Shown one piece after another: positions 1-10,400 of a DNA stretch of 64,000 nt. The stretch covers positions 310,001 through 374,000 of the forward strand of contig JANEZZ010002680.1 of assembly GCA_026122225.1 (NCBI GenBank). The letters are read 5' to 3'. The translations under genes were made by a program, and so were the position numbers. The notes beneath the pieces were generated by a model. It was not told where the DNA came from. It did not search any database and saw nothing but the letters and a program-made list of their open reading frames with translations. This DNA is from Heloderma charlesbogerti. Taxonomy: Eukaryota > Chordata > Lepidosauria > Squamata > Helodermatidae. Positions within the stretch are counted from its first letter, which is position 1. The number at the start of each line of letters is the position of its first letter.

Positions 1-7
1 CAGACCA

Positions 8-175
8 GGTGCCCCCTAGTCCAGCATTCCATTCACACAGTGGCCAACCAGCTCTCAAATGGGAACCCACAAGCGGGACAGAAGTGCAACAGCACTCTCC
101 CACCCATGTTCCCCAGCAACATGGTACCACAGGTAGCACATAGCAATCAGGACTAGTAGCCATTGATAGCCTTCT
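8..175 (-). repeat. LINE-derived (CR1/L2-like) 3' fragment
   Basis: This stretch shares a series of short identical blocks with 33,455-33,650: a 'ccagcattcc' block, the 'cacaagcgggac' block, a 'cctcccac'-type block and the closing 'agccattgata'. Two diverged copies in the same orientation show that it is an interspersed repeat. Assignment to the CR1/L2 group rests on memory of common squamate repeats and is tentative. Confidence 0.45.
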
Positions 176-574
176 CTTCCAGGTATTTATCAAATCCTCC
201 TCCAGGTATTTATCTATTAGCTCCCTTGTGACTCGCCAGGCCCCCACGACAGCATTACGTGACTAGCAACATCCTCCGTGGGAGGCAGTAAGTGGTGGTG
301 CCCACAGCAGTTTCTCAAATTCCCAAATGTGCCCATGGGTCCAAAAAAGGTTGCAGACCCTGGTTTACATATTCATTGATATGTATATTTTTAAAAGGAA
401 TTTGGAAAAATATGACACTGAATTTGGAGCAGTGTGAAAGGGATTAAAAGCCAATCTGACATGCAGATTGATCTGGAATGTGGACACGTTTGATAATAAA
501 TTCATAGCAGTAGTGCCCCCCCCATGTGAATTAAATGATATACTTTGAGCATAACCCAATAGTTGCACACATAA

Positions 575-765
575 TATGCAAGCGGCCCACCACCAAGTCA
601 ACCACTGGTCCATCTAGCTCAGTTACTCAGTACTGGCTCCACTGGCTGTCCAGGTTTTCGGACAGAGATCTGACTCAGCTGTGCCTGGAGATGCCAGGAA
701 TTAAACCTGAGACCTTTTGCAGGGAAAGCATGTACTCCACCACTCAGCAGCAGCCCTTCTTGAAG
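575..765 (-). repeat. tRNA-derived SINE-like fragment
   Basis: Read on the minus strand it has a tRNA-like B-box region ('ggttcaatcc'-type; here 'aggtttaattcc') followed by a conserved 'ggtctgactc'-like body. The same family occurs on the plus strand at 3,680-3,850. It is a fossil SINE and not a tRNA gene, because there is no cloverleaf. Confidence 0.5.
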
Positions 766-984
766 TGCTTAGCATGTGCTTCTAAATCATTCCTAATACG
801 TATCAAACAAAGACAGCTTGGCAGTATACTCAAAAGTTAGCTTTGGTCCATATTTCTTACAATACATTCCTATGCAAGTCTACTCAGAGGTGCTGTATAG
901 GATTGCAGACTTAAAATCCTTACGTTCAAAACAAACCTCCAATTCCTTAAGAAAAAAAATAACTTTATTATATAGGATTCTTAC

Positions 985-1132
985 CAGATTTTGGATAAGT
1001 CATTACAAATATATCACTATCCCTGACTTCAAAATCTTCAAATGTCTCAACATATTCTGGTTTGACAAAGAGTGATAAAAAGTAACATCCTTTAAAATTA
1101 AATAGTTTTGGTGGTTTCTCAGTTTCTGCCAT
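985..1132 (-). CDS. Sulfotransferase, first coding exon (SULT3/amine-sulfotransferase-like)
   Basis: Cytosolic sulfotransferases transfer the sulfonate of PAPS to alcohols or amines. The exon reads from an ATG at 1130-1132 through 49 codons. It contains the N-terminal 'FKG' region, a 'FEVRDSDIFVMTYPKSG' segment and ends inside the 5'-phosphosulfate-binding motif (YPKSGT in the family). A good splice donor (gtaag) follows at 984 in phase 1, the position and phase at which SULT genes are normally split. An acceptor about 15 bases upstream of the ATG (poly-pyrimidine then 'gcag', near 1147) suggests a 5'UTR intron. The wording 'F.VRDSDIF..TYPKSG' resembles SULT3A1/amine sulfotransferases more than SULT1, as judged from memory. 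The following exons would lie below position 1, as nothing SULT-like is seen between 1 and 984. The reading frame is intact, so this can be a functional gene cut by the window edge. Confidence 0.75.
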
Positions 1133-1306
1133 ACCTGAAGGGCCTGCAAAAAAAAGAGAGAAGCAATTAACAAGTTTCCTGATTAGTCTTCTAGGCCACC
1201 TGCATTTATATAGGCCCCAGTCCTGGCTCTTGCATAAGCAGCCCACAGCAATGGGGTCTGGGGTAGCTGGCTGTGTCTCCTGAGATTGTGTTTTGCAGGA
1301 GACTCT

Positions 1307-2868
1307 GCGGGTTTCTCCACAACAACAGAAGGAAACTGAAGGAGAAGCCAATTGTGAAGCTTACCCAGATTTTTCAAGGAGCCGGCTTTGCTCCACACAG
1401 GCTCCACAAGCAAGTGTATTGTACCAGTAAAAGTTGCTTCACAATCTCCTTCTCCCTCCACCCCCCCCCCGCTCCACCCCAGTGTTATTTACTCCCTTAA
1501 AGAACAATCACTAAAAGAACACAGTGTTCTTTCTGCCCTGATCAGCCAATGATGCAACCAATCAAAGCTTTGACATTAAGGCTCCTAAATGCATTATTTC
1601 AATTCATGGGAATCTAGTAACTCCAGGAGTGTACATTTCAGGGACAAGCCTCATTGACAACAATGGGAGTTACTTCTGAGTAGACACACACAGGTTTGTG
1701 CTGGGAAAAACAGAGGGGAAATGAAGGGATGGGAAACTAGTCCCCTTTCTAACCCAATGCTGTGCAGAATCCAGTGATCAAAGATGGAAGTAGTTATTCT
1801 GAATGGCAATAAACAAAACAACAGAAAATCATAGCTTCAGGAAAGGGCTTTACAGCCTTTAGGGAATTAGTGCTTTAAAATCTGCTATTTCAATCGAAGG
1901 GGATCTCTGTAAATGCTGGCGTGTGCATTCAGGGGACAAGCCTCATTGACCACAATGGGAGTTACTTCTGAGTAGACACTAACTGGTTTGTGCAGGGACA
2001 GAAAACACACAGGAAACACCCCTTGACTGGGGTCATGGTGAAAGGCACACCCATGGGCAGGGCTAGCATACCTGAGGTAAATGCGGGGTTTGGGGCATAC
2101 AGCAACTATACCGGGGAGAACCCGACTTGAGGAAAAGATTCAGACTTTTTAAGCAGTCTCAGGAAATCCGTTTTTTCTGTGATAAGCTCTGGGGTGGCTG
2201 CTGGATGGTCACGACATCATATATCCCTAACATTCTCCAAACTCAGCCAGCTCAGAGTAAATTGCTCATGGAGACACCCCCTCTGTAATATGGAGAATGA
2301 GAAGAGCTGAGTGTGATGAAAGTGAGATGATCATACATCCCCTCTGTTTTTCGCAGCACAAACATACTCTACTCAGAAGTAACTCCCATTGTTGTCAATG
2401 AGGCTTGTCCCCAAAATGCACACTCCTGGAGTTACTAGATTCCCATGAATCAAAATAACGCATTTAGGAGCCTTGATGTCGAAGCTTCGATTGATCACAT
2501 CATCAGTTGGTCAGGGCAGAAAGAACATTGTGTTCTTTTAGTGATTGTTTTTTTAATGGAGTAAATAATACTGTGGCTGGGGAAGAGAGACAGACAGAGA
2601 AGGAGAGTGATTTATGTAGTGACAAAGGAAGAAAACTCCTGGGATTTTATCGAAGGTCAAAGGGGGGAGGAGCCTGGAGGGGGGGAGCCTGTCTTATTGG
2701 TTGAGCAGCCCCTGCCCATCAGATGACGTTCACTCCAAGTGAAGTGACTTTTACTGCTGCGATACACGTGCTCATGGAGCCCTGCATGGAGGAAAGCTGG
2801 CTCCTTGAAAAATTTGGGTAAGTCAGGATTGGCTTCTCCTTCTGTCTCCTTCCGTTGTCAGGGAGAAC
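1307..2868. repeat. 1.5-kb foldback (inverted-repeat) element
   Basis: The left arm (about 1,307-1,715) reappears as its reverse complement at about 2,345-2,868. Matching landmarks are 'ttcaaggagccggctttgct' against the complement of 2,780-2,812, 'gaacacagtgttctttctg' against 2,517-2,541, and the 'caagcctcattgacaacaat' block against 2,385-2,405. A third copy of the last block stands in direct orientation at 1,935-1,965. Arms are diverged by perhaps 15-20 percent, so the element is old. No coding sequence is seen inside. It begins about 160 bases upstream of the sulfotransferase exon. Confidence 0.7.
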
Positions 2869-3029
2869 CCCCCTAGGTGATGTAGCAGCATTTTATTTCA
2901 TTTTGAGAGCGCCTGTTTGGAAAATATAAGGCAGCAACACTCACAAACCTCCTTTTCTCATACACACTTGGAGCATCCTCTACATTCTTTGGGAGAAAGG
3001 GCAAAAGAAGCTGCCTCAAACTGAAGAGT

Positions 3030-3632
3030 GATCCATCTCGTTTAGACTACTGTAATGCGCTCTACGTGGGGTTACCCTTGAAGATGATTCAGAAGCTGCA
3101 GCTGGTACAGAATGCGGCGCCTCGCCTGATTAAAGGCAGCCGCCAGTGAGATCACATCACTCCAGTGCTGAAGGAGCTGCACTGGCTACCAGTTGTTTTC
3201 CAGGCCAAATTCAAGGTGTTGGTTTTGACCTTTAAAACCGTATACAGTTCCGGCCCAGCTTATCTCAAGGAGCGCCTCCAGCAGACAGGCCACTCAACAA
3301 GATCAGCCTCGGATGGCCTTCTCTCTGTCCCATCAGCCAGGACAGCTGGTGAGGATGAGGGAGAGGGCCTTCTCTGTGGTGGCCCCCACTCTGTGGAACT
3401 CCCTCCCTAGGGAACTCTGCCATGCCCCCTCTTTAATGAGCTTCCACCATGCATTAAAAACATGGTTGTTCAGGCAGGCATTTGGGGTAGGCTGGGGTAA
3501 TTTTAGAAATGTGATGTTTTTAATGTTGAATTTTATTGTATAAACTGTTTTTATTGTTGTACATTGCCCAGAGTGGCTGGGTGACCAGCCAGATGGGCAA
3601 TTAATAAATTCAATAAATAAATAAATAAATCT
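3030..3632 (+). mobile_element. L2-clade LINE, 3' end
   Basis: The stretch encodes the C-terminal end of a non-LTR reverse transcriptase: 'LKELHWLPV' (3,165 onward), 'FKVLVLTFK', 'GPAYLKERL', then 'FSVVAPTLWNSLP' in a shifted frame. It ends in an AATAAA/AAATA microsatellite tail at 3,602-3,632, as L2 elements of squamates do. Frameshifts and stops show that it is dead. A second and third L2-type 3' end lie at 8,530-8,762 and 54,292-54,670. Confidence 0.8.
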
Positions 3633-3679
3633 GGTCTGCTGCTATCTGCACTGCCTGGCAGTGAATCTCCAAAGTGTCA

Positions 3680-3850
3680 GGTAGAGAAGAAGGCTTGTGG
3701 TACAGTAGTAAAGGATACGCTTTGATCTCAGGTTCAACCTCCGGCATTCCCAGGTAGAGCCGGCAAAGACCCCTGTCTGAAACCCTGGAGAGTCACTGCC
3801 AGTAAGTGTAGACAAAACTGAGCTAGAAGAACCAATGGTGTGACTTGGTA
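3680..3850 (+). repeat. tRNA-derived SINE-like fragment
   Basis: It has an A/B-box-like head ('ggttcaacc' near 3,731) and the body 'gaaaccctggagagtcactgc' (20-base core) followed by an 'actgagct.ga.gaaccaatgg' stretch. It is the plus-strand counterpart of 575-765. Confidence 0.5.
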
Positions 3851-4320
3851 TAACGTAGATTCTTGTGCCCCTCCTGGCTACATTTCCTGAGATGGTTCCT
3901 AACTCCCGGTAGATCCATACTATTAAGGAGGAGGACGTTATCCTTGTATATAGATATGATTGCACTAGGGTTGTTACTTCTATAATGTGAAGTATGCAAA
4001 ACGTAGCCTGAACTCTTCTCATAATCTCAAAATCCATTCATTCATGCGTTTTATCTTCTAAAGGTTCTATCTTTTCACAACATTTATCAACCAAAGCCTT
4101 TTATAATAGAATAAAACAAATAAGAAACAAATAAAAAATAACATTTTAGGTAATACATGTTTTATACCTGTGGGGAAAACAGTTGTTTGGGGCAAAAGTC
4201 ATGATGGAAAGCATTAAGTTGCATGCAGTCAAGCCCTTTCCTAATAAATTATTGCTGCAATCCTATATCAAATTGCTAACAATAACAATTTAAAATTATC
4301 TCTGTGTTTTTTCCTTGATA

Positions 4321-4568
4321 ATTCTTGAACACTGGTTTGCTACTTCCTTCCATAAAGCCCCAAAATGTCTAGCAAATGTCTAGTTTCCTTTGAATTGCAT
4401 GTGGTATATAATTAACACAGCTATCAAAAGCAAACCTGGAGTGCTTTGTAACGTCTCTAAAGTTGAACTTGACTGAAGCAACTTTTGTATCTGTTATGCC
4501 AAGGATGACCGTAGGCATCGTGGGCATGGGGGAAAATGGCAATGGGTGTTGTTAGTCAAGGCCACAGG
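4321..4568 (+). mobile_element. CR1-like LINE fragment, left piece (interrupted copy)
   Basis: It matches 16,156-16,485 block by block (for example 'actggtttgctacttcctt' and 'catgtggtatataattaac'). The homologous sequence then resumes at 6,770. The copy at 16.2-17.1 kb is continuous across this point, so 4,569-6,769 is an insertion into this copy. Confidence 0.6.
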
Positions 4569-5528
4569 GGGATGGGGGGTCTTCACGACAACAGAATGAG
4601 AAGCGTGTTGGAGTATTACCCCAATTTTCATGGAATCAGCTTTGGTCCATCAGGGACACATGAAGCAAGATTAGCTGAGTGTAGTGTACCTTTAAAATCT
4701 GGTTTCCGGGGGTCACACAGTGCTTGAAAAGAGCATACTTCTAGGTGGGATGGGGGTGGGGAGTAGAACTGAATGTCATCAAACTGGTAGGGGCTGCTCA
4801 ACCAATGAGAGAGGTTTGTTTCTCACTTCTGTCCAGGCTCTCTGCTTCTACTACGTTATTATGAGTGGAGAGCAACTGATTTTCCCTGTGTGTGCAGATT
4901 TCCCTGAAGAAACCAAAATCCCCAATTCTCCAGTGCAGCATCTGAAGGTTCCTGAGAGCTCCCACCACACCCAAATTTCGCTGCATCCCAGCAATCTGCT
5001 GCGGAGTTATTGTTCTCATCTCATCCCATTTTTCCCCATGTGAGCACTTTTGCCTATTGCTTCCAACCCCCCTTTCTTCCTTTCTCCTTCCCTGCTTGCA
5101 ATGAGAAGCCATTACTGTGATAAAGCAGAGAAGTGGTTTTACATAACAATGGAGAAATGACTTTATAGCAGAGAAACTACAGAGCATCAAAGAAGCACAA
5201 CATCACAATAGCAATTTAAGAGAGCCAAGGGAAGCAAAAGAGCGCTTTAGGGCAAGTTACTAAAGTCAGCCTTTAACCTTTTCACTGCAGGGGAGCAAGA
5301 TTTATTTCTTACTTCTGAGTAAACATGCACAGAAAGTGTGTGTTGGGGGAGATATGTTAAAGATTAAAAGCAGGCTAGCTAAGGTGAATGAGTGTCCCCA
5401 CCATTGCGGTATGGTGAGGGACTGCTGCTGCTGCACTCCTGGGATTTTCTCAATGGGAATGGGAAAAACCATTTCCCTTGGGGAAACAAGAGGGAATGAG
5501 ACACCCCACCCCCTTGACCATGTCACTG

Positions 5529-6055
5529 TGTAATGGCCCCAGGCCTGTAACCAAGTAGTTTTAGAGGGGCCTGCTTTCTGCTTTTATTAATTGTTAGTGC
5601 AATTCTCTTGCAAGCTGGGTCTCTTGGGTGGTAAGATGAGTCAAAGGTTGATATCCCCACCTCAGCACATTCCAGGCTAATGAGCTCTGGTATCTTATCA
5701 GTGCCTAGGATGTGCCTAGGAAGTGAAGCTCTGTTTGTCTTAAAGCTACAGGTGTCTATGCTGGGAAAGTTCTGATTGTTTTCCTTCTGAACAAGCACGG
5801 TTAGTCTGTGCTGGGAAAGTTGCAGATGAACGCTGATTAGCTCGTGCTTCTGTCATGCTGCCTCACTGCTAACATGTATGGTATAAAACCCATCTTACCC
5901 CTTGGCTCTGGGTTCAGAGAAGCTGTCTGATCCAGCCATTGGGTAAGCCTGTGCACTGTAAGTACTCAATAAAGTCTCCTTGAAAGCAAACCTGGATCTG
6001 GCTTATCATTACCTCGGCACCTTTAAACTCTGGAAGCCCACGGCCGGGGCATACA
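5529..6055 (+). mobile_element. LTR of an endogenous-retrovirus-like element
   Basis: The segment starts TG (5,529) and ends CA (6,054-6,055). It contains a TATAAAA box at 5,882-5,888 and an AATAAA signal at 5,968-5,973 in the spacing expected for U3-R-U5. Two bases after the end comes 'tggcgaagcgaacaggg' (6,058 onward), a possible tRNA primer-binding site. These are structural signals only; I cannot name the family. Confidence 0.65.
5882..5888 (+). promoter_or_regulatory. TATA box of the LTR
   Basis: TATAAAA lies 86 bases upstream of the AATAAA polyadenylation signal at 5,968-5,973, a normal LTR arrangement. Confidence 0.5.
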
Positions 6056-6434
6056 ATTGGCGAAGCGAACAGGGTGCCAAGAGAACTTATACGTTCAGAT
6101 TCAAAGGGAAGGAGGATGCGGTTGTCGGCGTACAAAACCAACTCCCAGGCTGTCCACAGTTGGAGATGTGAGGTCCAGTCGCAAAGCAATCGGTGGTCCT
6201 GAGCGGACCAGGAGCATGCCCAGAGGTGGTGGAGGATTGCATGCCAGTGGGTCTGGAAACTGTGTTGGAATCTCTGCAGCTGGAAAAGGGGTCAGCTAAG
6301 GAGGTGCAGAGTGCAGGAACTCTGGCATGGCTTTTGCTGACAGCATGGAGAACTGTTGGGCAGAAGGAGTTAGAGTGGAGAGACAAAGCAGAAAAGCTCA
6401 GAGACAAGCTGGGAAAAGAACAAGATTTGAAAAT
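6056..6434 (+). other. LTR-element internal remnant
   Basis: About 380 bases separate the full LTR from a partial second LTR. The only open stretch (6,193-6,438) resembles no gag or pol domain that I recognise. The internal region has been almost completely lost or was never coding. Confidence 0.4.
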
Positions 6435-6529
6435 GTAAGTACTCAAAGTTTCCTTGTAAGTAAGCCTGGATCTGGCTTATCATTATCTTGGCACCTCTGA
6501 ATTCTGGAAGCCCACAGCCAGGGCATACA
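6435..6529 (+). mobile_element. Partial second LTR (R-U5 end)
   Basis: It matches 5,960-6,055 closely ('gtaagtactcaa', 'cctggatctggcttatcatt', 'ctggaagccca') and ends at the same 'ggcataca'. The U3 portion is missing, and the AATAAA has decayed to 'caaagt'. Confidence 0.65.
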
Positions 6530-6769
6530 CACTGAGAGGGCACAGAGGCACACCCAGATTCAGGGTGGGGGGGGATGGACATGGCATATTGTGGTAAAAC
6601 TGCCAGGGCGCTGCTTTTATTAAGGAAATTGGAGTAAAAGGAATTTCAGAAAATGCAGCTTTTCAAGAGGTAAGCGGTTGGTTGGCAGTGGATTGGTGAC
6701 AACATCATCTGTTGCAAAGGAACTCAGACTGCTCTAACTTCGCACTAAATGGCTTATGAAGACAGTCCC

Positions 6770-7960
6770 CAGGTCAGGAACACCATAAAACATCAATCAT
6801 CCATGACTTAATTCTGGATGAGGGAGCTGATTTGGCATATATTTTTGAGGCTTAGGTGGATGACCTGGAAGGACTTGATCTCTCTCAGCTGTATCTGCCT
6901 TGCAAACTCCATTCAGAACCAACATAAGCCTGATGGTCAGGAAGGAGGGATTCTAGTAGCTTATCAGATTGTTCTTGTTGATTGTGGTCATGTTGGGGAG
7001 GTTACTGGGGGAGGGGGCATGCTGATGCTGCCTTGTCCAGACTGGCTGGCTCAGGACGTCAGCCATCAGGTTGCACCAGTTATGTGATTGGTCCTATACA
7101 TGGGACTAATTACACTTTGGAACTTGTTTACTCAACAGGACAATAGGATGCTGCTCTGAATGTGGGGTGAGTCCCTTGCCATGGTTATACCATAAAAAAG
7201 TCTGGTCCGGATTGCCTTAAAGGTTGTTTGTCCAGTCCTGAAAAAAAGCCTTTTATTTTCCTTTATTTTTCCAGTTACTGACCAGTCAAAATATAGTATT
7301 TTAGGACATGTGCTTGAATGGGTGGTAACCATGCAGCTCAAGTCACTACTGATTCAAAGCAATTATCTGGACCCTTTCAGTCTGAATCAAAAATGCCTGG
7401 AGATTGCACAAAACCACAGTAATAGAAGCTCTGATCAGGAAAGGTAGCACCAAGTCCAAGATGTCTCCAGCATGATTAATGAGCAGTGTCAAGGAAGCTA
7501 TTAGAGAAAAGAAGGCTTCCTTCAGGAAATGGAAGTCTTGCCCAAATGACGGATACAGAAAGGAGCACAAACTTGTACGAAGGAAATGAAAGCAGACAAA
7601 AAGAGATCCCCCCCCCCCCCGAAGCATTGTGAGAATGATATTGCTAACATCATGGTCTACAGTAAAGAATTATTTAAATATATCAGAGGCAGGAAACCAG
7701 TTAGGGAGCTGGATTGGTGGATGACAACAGTGCTAAAGGAGTACTAAGGTAGGGTAAGAAGATTGCAGAGAAGCTGAAAGAATTCTTTTCATCTGTCTTC
7801 GCTGCAGAAGATGACTGCAGTGAAGACAGTTAACTATGATAGACAGGCAGATAACTATGTCTGATCTGATATTTTCAGGAAGGGAATCTGAGGAAATGAG
7901 ACTAACAGTGACAAAATATGATATTCTTGACTTTACTGGCAAGGTCTTAGGGAGCCTCCT
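6770..7960 (+). mobile_element. CR1-like LINE ORF2 fragment, right piece
   Basis: It continues the copy broken at 4,568. The translated remains show the end of an AP endonuclease ('LDLV' type block near 7,110-7,140) followed by the linker 'AIREKKASFRKWKSCPNDG' (around 7,495-7,560) and an 'ELFKYIRGRKP' block near 7,665. There are many stops and frameshifts. The same linker occurs at 29,370-29,440, and the endonuclease block occurs at 16,800-17,100. Confidence 0.65.
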
Positions 7961-8104
7961 AGAATGCTGTGTACTCCTGATCCTTACCAGCCATGTATGG
8001 TTATCACACAGATGAGGAACAGCTTCATATTCAGGCCTTAGCAGTTGACTGTTTCCTCAGTTTTCTCCTAGTCCTTCTGTAACACCACCCACCTACCAAC
8101 AGAC

Positions 8105-8127
8105 CCTCTCTCTCTCTCTCTCTCTCT
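8105..8127 (+). repeat. (CT)n microsatellite
   Basis: About eleven CT dinucleotides in a row. Confidence 0.85.
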
Positions 8128-8295
8128 TTATATGGTGTGCCATATCTGGCCAGTAAAATTGACCATCTCTCCGGTTTCTGGTTTTGTTAATTCCTAAATG
8201 CCCTCTGCAAGGAATAACATCAAGAGCTAGTTTCACAGTGTACATGGAACAACCAGTTGTTTAATGGGTTCCCATTCCAGGTCCCTATTTTTAGG

Positions 8296-8520
8296 CTACC
8301 ACATCCTATACAGTAAGTCATCTTTCCAGGTCAGTGTCTCTCTGTTTTCATTGGAACCTGAAGTTCCCAGTGGTCTAGCAACTTCCCTGAGATTCTGTAA
8401 ACTAGAGTCCTTCAGTAACGCTTCTTTAAACCTTTGGTCATTTAGAAACTCAAATACTGCATCCATTTCCATGTGCTCAAATACTTCTGGTTCAGCTACC
8501 AACCCTTGATCTGAATTCAT
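8296..8520 (-). pseudogene. Gypsy-like pol remnant (RNase H-integrase linker)
   Basis: The minus strand keeps about 74 open codons ending in 'WKDDLLYRMW'. This is the type of 'W....LLYR' block that precedes the integrase zinc-binding domain in Gypsy-class polyproteins. Together with the gag-like remnant 350 bases upstream on the same strand it outlines a deleted LTR retroelement. The family name is not certain. Confidence 0.5.
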
Positions 8521-8529
8521 TTTATTTTC

Positions 8530-8762
8530 CCAGGACTTTTAGCATTTTAGCATTCTAGTCTTTTAACTCTGCTCTTTTAAATTTTTACTGTATTTTACAT
8601 CTCTGCATTGCTGCTAGGTTTTATGCTGGTTGTACTTTTACACTGTAGTCTTAATGCTTTTATATTTGATATTGTTTTATGCTGTACTAGTGGTTTTAAC
8701 TTTTGTAAATCGCCCAGAGAGCTTCGGCTATTGGGCGGTATAGGTATGTAATAAATAAATAC
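8530..8762 (+). mobile_element. L2-clade LINE, 3' end
   Basis: It contains 'cattttagcattctagtc', 'ctgcattgctgctaggtttt' and 'gcccagagagcttcggctat', and ends in 'aataaataaata'. It is the same 3' tail family as 54,480-54,670, and it sits between the two Gypsy-like remnants, so it probably inserted into them. Confidence 0.7.
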
Positions 8763-8859
8763 ATTCCTAGGATAAAAACTATTTCCTTTTTTACGGTACA
8801 TTCTTTCATTACCCCGTTACCAAATTTCTTACCACTCTCAAATTGTCAAGTTCTACTAC

Positions 8860-9080
8860 CATACCCTTCACGACTGAGAATCAGCTGGTTTGCAATTTCT
8901 GCAGCCTGCATCAGTGTTTCTGATGCCCTGTCTTTTACCTTGACCTGTATTTCCCTGGGGATCTGAAAATAAAACTGATCCAGGCCAACTACTTCAACCT
9001 TTTTTTTCCAAACTATCCACCTGGGACCCTTTAACCCATTTCCACAACAGATCTTTCAGTTTAATTGCAAACTCCACCAC
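8860..9080 (-). pseudogene. SCAN-like gag remnant of an LTR retroelement
   Basis: The minus strand reads 'LKDLLWKWVKGSQ', then after one frameshift 'VVGLDQFYFQIPREIQ' and 'ASETLMQAAEIANQLI'. The pattern of a conserved Gln-Phe, 'IP.EIQ' and a final Ala-rich helix is that of the retroelement capsid C-terminal domain from which the vertebrate SCAN domain derives (Gmr1-type Gypsy elements). A run of A residues at the frameshift shows decay. Confidence 0.55.
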
Positions 9081-9142
9081 AGACCTAGATCCCCCTGGGC
9101 AAACCCATATAAACCCAACTAGTACCTTTTATATACCATTTC

Positions 9143-9195
9143 ATAGAATAGCATAGAACAGCAGGGTTGGAAGGGGCCTACAAGGCCTTAAATTC
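9143..9195 (-). mobile_element. CR1 LINE, 3' tail fragment
   Basis: 'agggttggaaggggcctaca' is the reverse complement of the canonical CR1 3' end that is complete at 15,400-15,444. Confidence 0.75.
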
Positions 9196-9199
9196 AGTA

Positions 9200-10110
9200 T
9201 AAATTTCCTTAAATTCAGTATAAGACCCATTACTATCATCTGGCATGCTGTTAAAAACTTCAGCCAATTTCCCCCCTGATTAAAGTAAGAAGATATTTCA
9301 TGTAGTCCACCTCCTGAGTTCTCCAGTTCTTGGCTGCCTTCTCAAAAGTTGAATGGAATAAAGAGATGACATCTCAGGATGTTGAAAAAATATGTAGTTT
9401 TATTCTGAGGAGTTGCCCTACATGTTTTGGCCCTGACTAATATACATTGGCCTTCTTCTGGAGCTAGATTAATGAAGGAAGAAAAGGGTAACACATGCAT
9501 TTTAGAATAAAACATTGATTTTAAAACATGATAATAGTAGTGAGCACACTGCAGTTATGCCTCTGATTACTTACTCTGTATTTCTAAAAATGCTTGCAGA
9601 GATCTCTGAAAAAGATGGATCCTGTGACTGATGGCATGTCTGACATGAAGTTGTTTATATACATGTTCCAGTTCTGTCAATGTAGTTACTGATTAGGCTC
9701 AAGGTCTCCCAGGTCACAGTCACAGGATTAATCTTGGAGACGGAGCTTTTTAAAAGGAATTTTCACGGGGGTGGGGCGGGGGGAAATGAATTCAAAAGGC
9801 CATTTTAAAATCATGTGAAAGGGCATTTTTTATCTTCATTTTAAATAACGAAAGACTTTTATTTAAATAACGAAATGTCATGGAACATGTATTTAACTAG
9901 TAAATGACTGCAGTTTAAAGAAACATGGTATTTACCATTTATATTCTATGGCATTGATACGCCACAACATTTTTCTGTAATAAACAGGATCCCTGTAGTG
10001 TAGGTCAGAAGCTGCAGGATGGAATGCTGGTAGTTCAGCATCAGGTCCCTTATTATATGTAAGGCACACTACATGGTTGGCAGCAACAGTGGTCAAGGAT
10101 CTGGATGGAG
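9200..10110. other. Intergenic stretch without recognisable genes
   Basis: AT-rich sequence with a short open reading frame content no better than chance. A 'catgttttggccctgactaa' block near 9,420 looks like repeat material, but I cannot assign it. Confidence 0.5.
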
Positions 10111-10124
10111 CCTTGAATACGCAT

Positions 10125-10400
10125 AGGGCTTCTTTGCATGGAGCTTTTATCCTGCTGTTGAGATGGGTTACTCATGGAAGTTTGTGCATCCTTTAGATGA
10201 CGTTGTTGACCTCCAGGGCGTCTCCCACACTAAATGACCTTTATTCCATTGTTTAAAAGATCAGAGATAATGAGCCACCGAATTACCCCGCTCAAGTTCC
10301 CGCCATGAAAAGAGGAAAACCCGCAATAAGAGGAGCTAGACCGCAGCACCATCTAGTGGCTGTATAATGAAGCATATGGAAGACTCAGATAAAGGGAAAA
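10125..10400 (+). repeat. Interspersed repeat, copy 1 of 3
   Basis: Blocks 'gcttttatcctgctgttgag', 'gatcagagataatgagc' and 'cagcaccatctagtggctgt' recur in the same order at 11,255-11,500 and, more diverged, at 11,880-12,125. No coding potential. Confidence 0.6.

Larger units (their letters stand above)
4569..6769. mobile_element. 2.2-kb insertion with terminal-inverted-repeat-like ends
   Basis: The uninterrupted homologue reads 'ggccaccaggtcagg' at about 16,479-16,493. Here the left half stops after 'cagg' (4,565-4,568) and the right half restarts with 'cagg' (6,770-6,773), which looks like a 4-bp target duplication. The ends are loosely inverted: 'gggatggggggtcttca' at the left and the complement of the right end 'ggggactgtcttca'. 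No transposase is recognised inside; an LTR element (5,529-6,529) is nested within it. Confidence 0.45.

Noticed and set aside
3165..3543. Two overlapping frames that look like a small gene
   Set aside because: They are the frameshifted C-terminal end of an L2 reverse transcriptase ending in the L2 tail.
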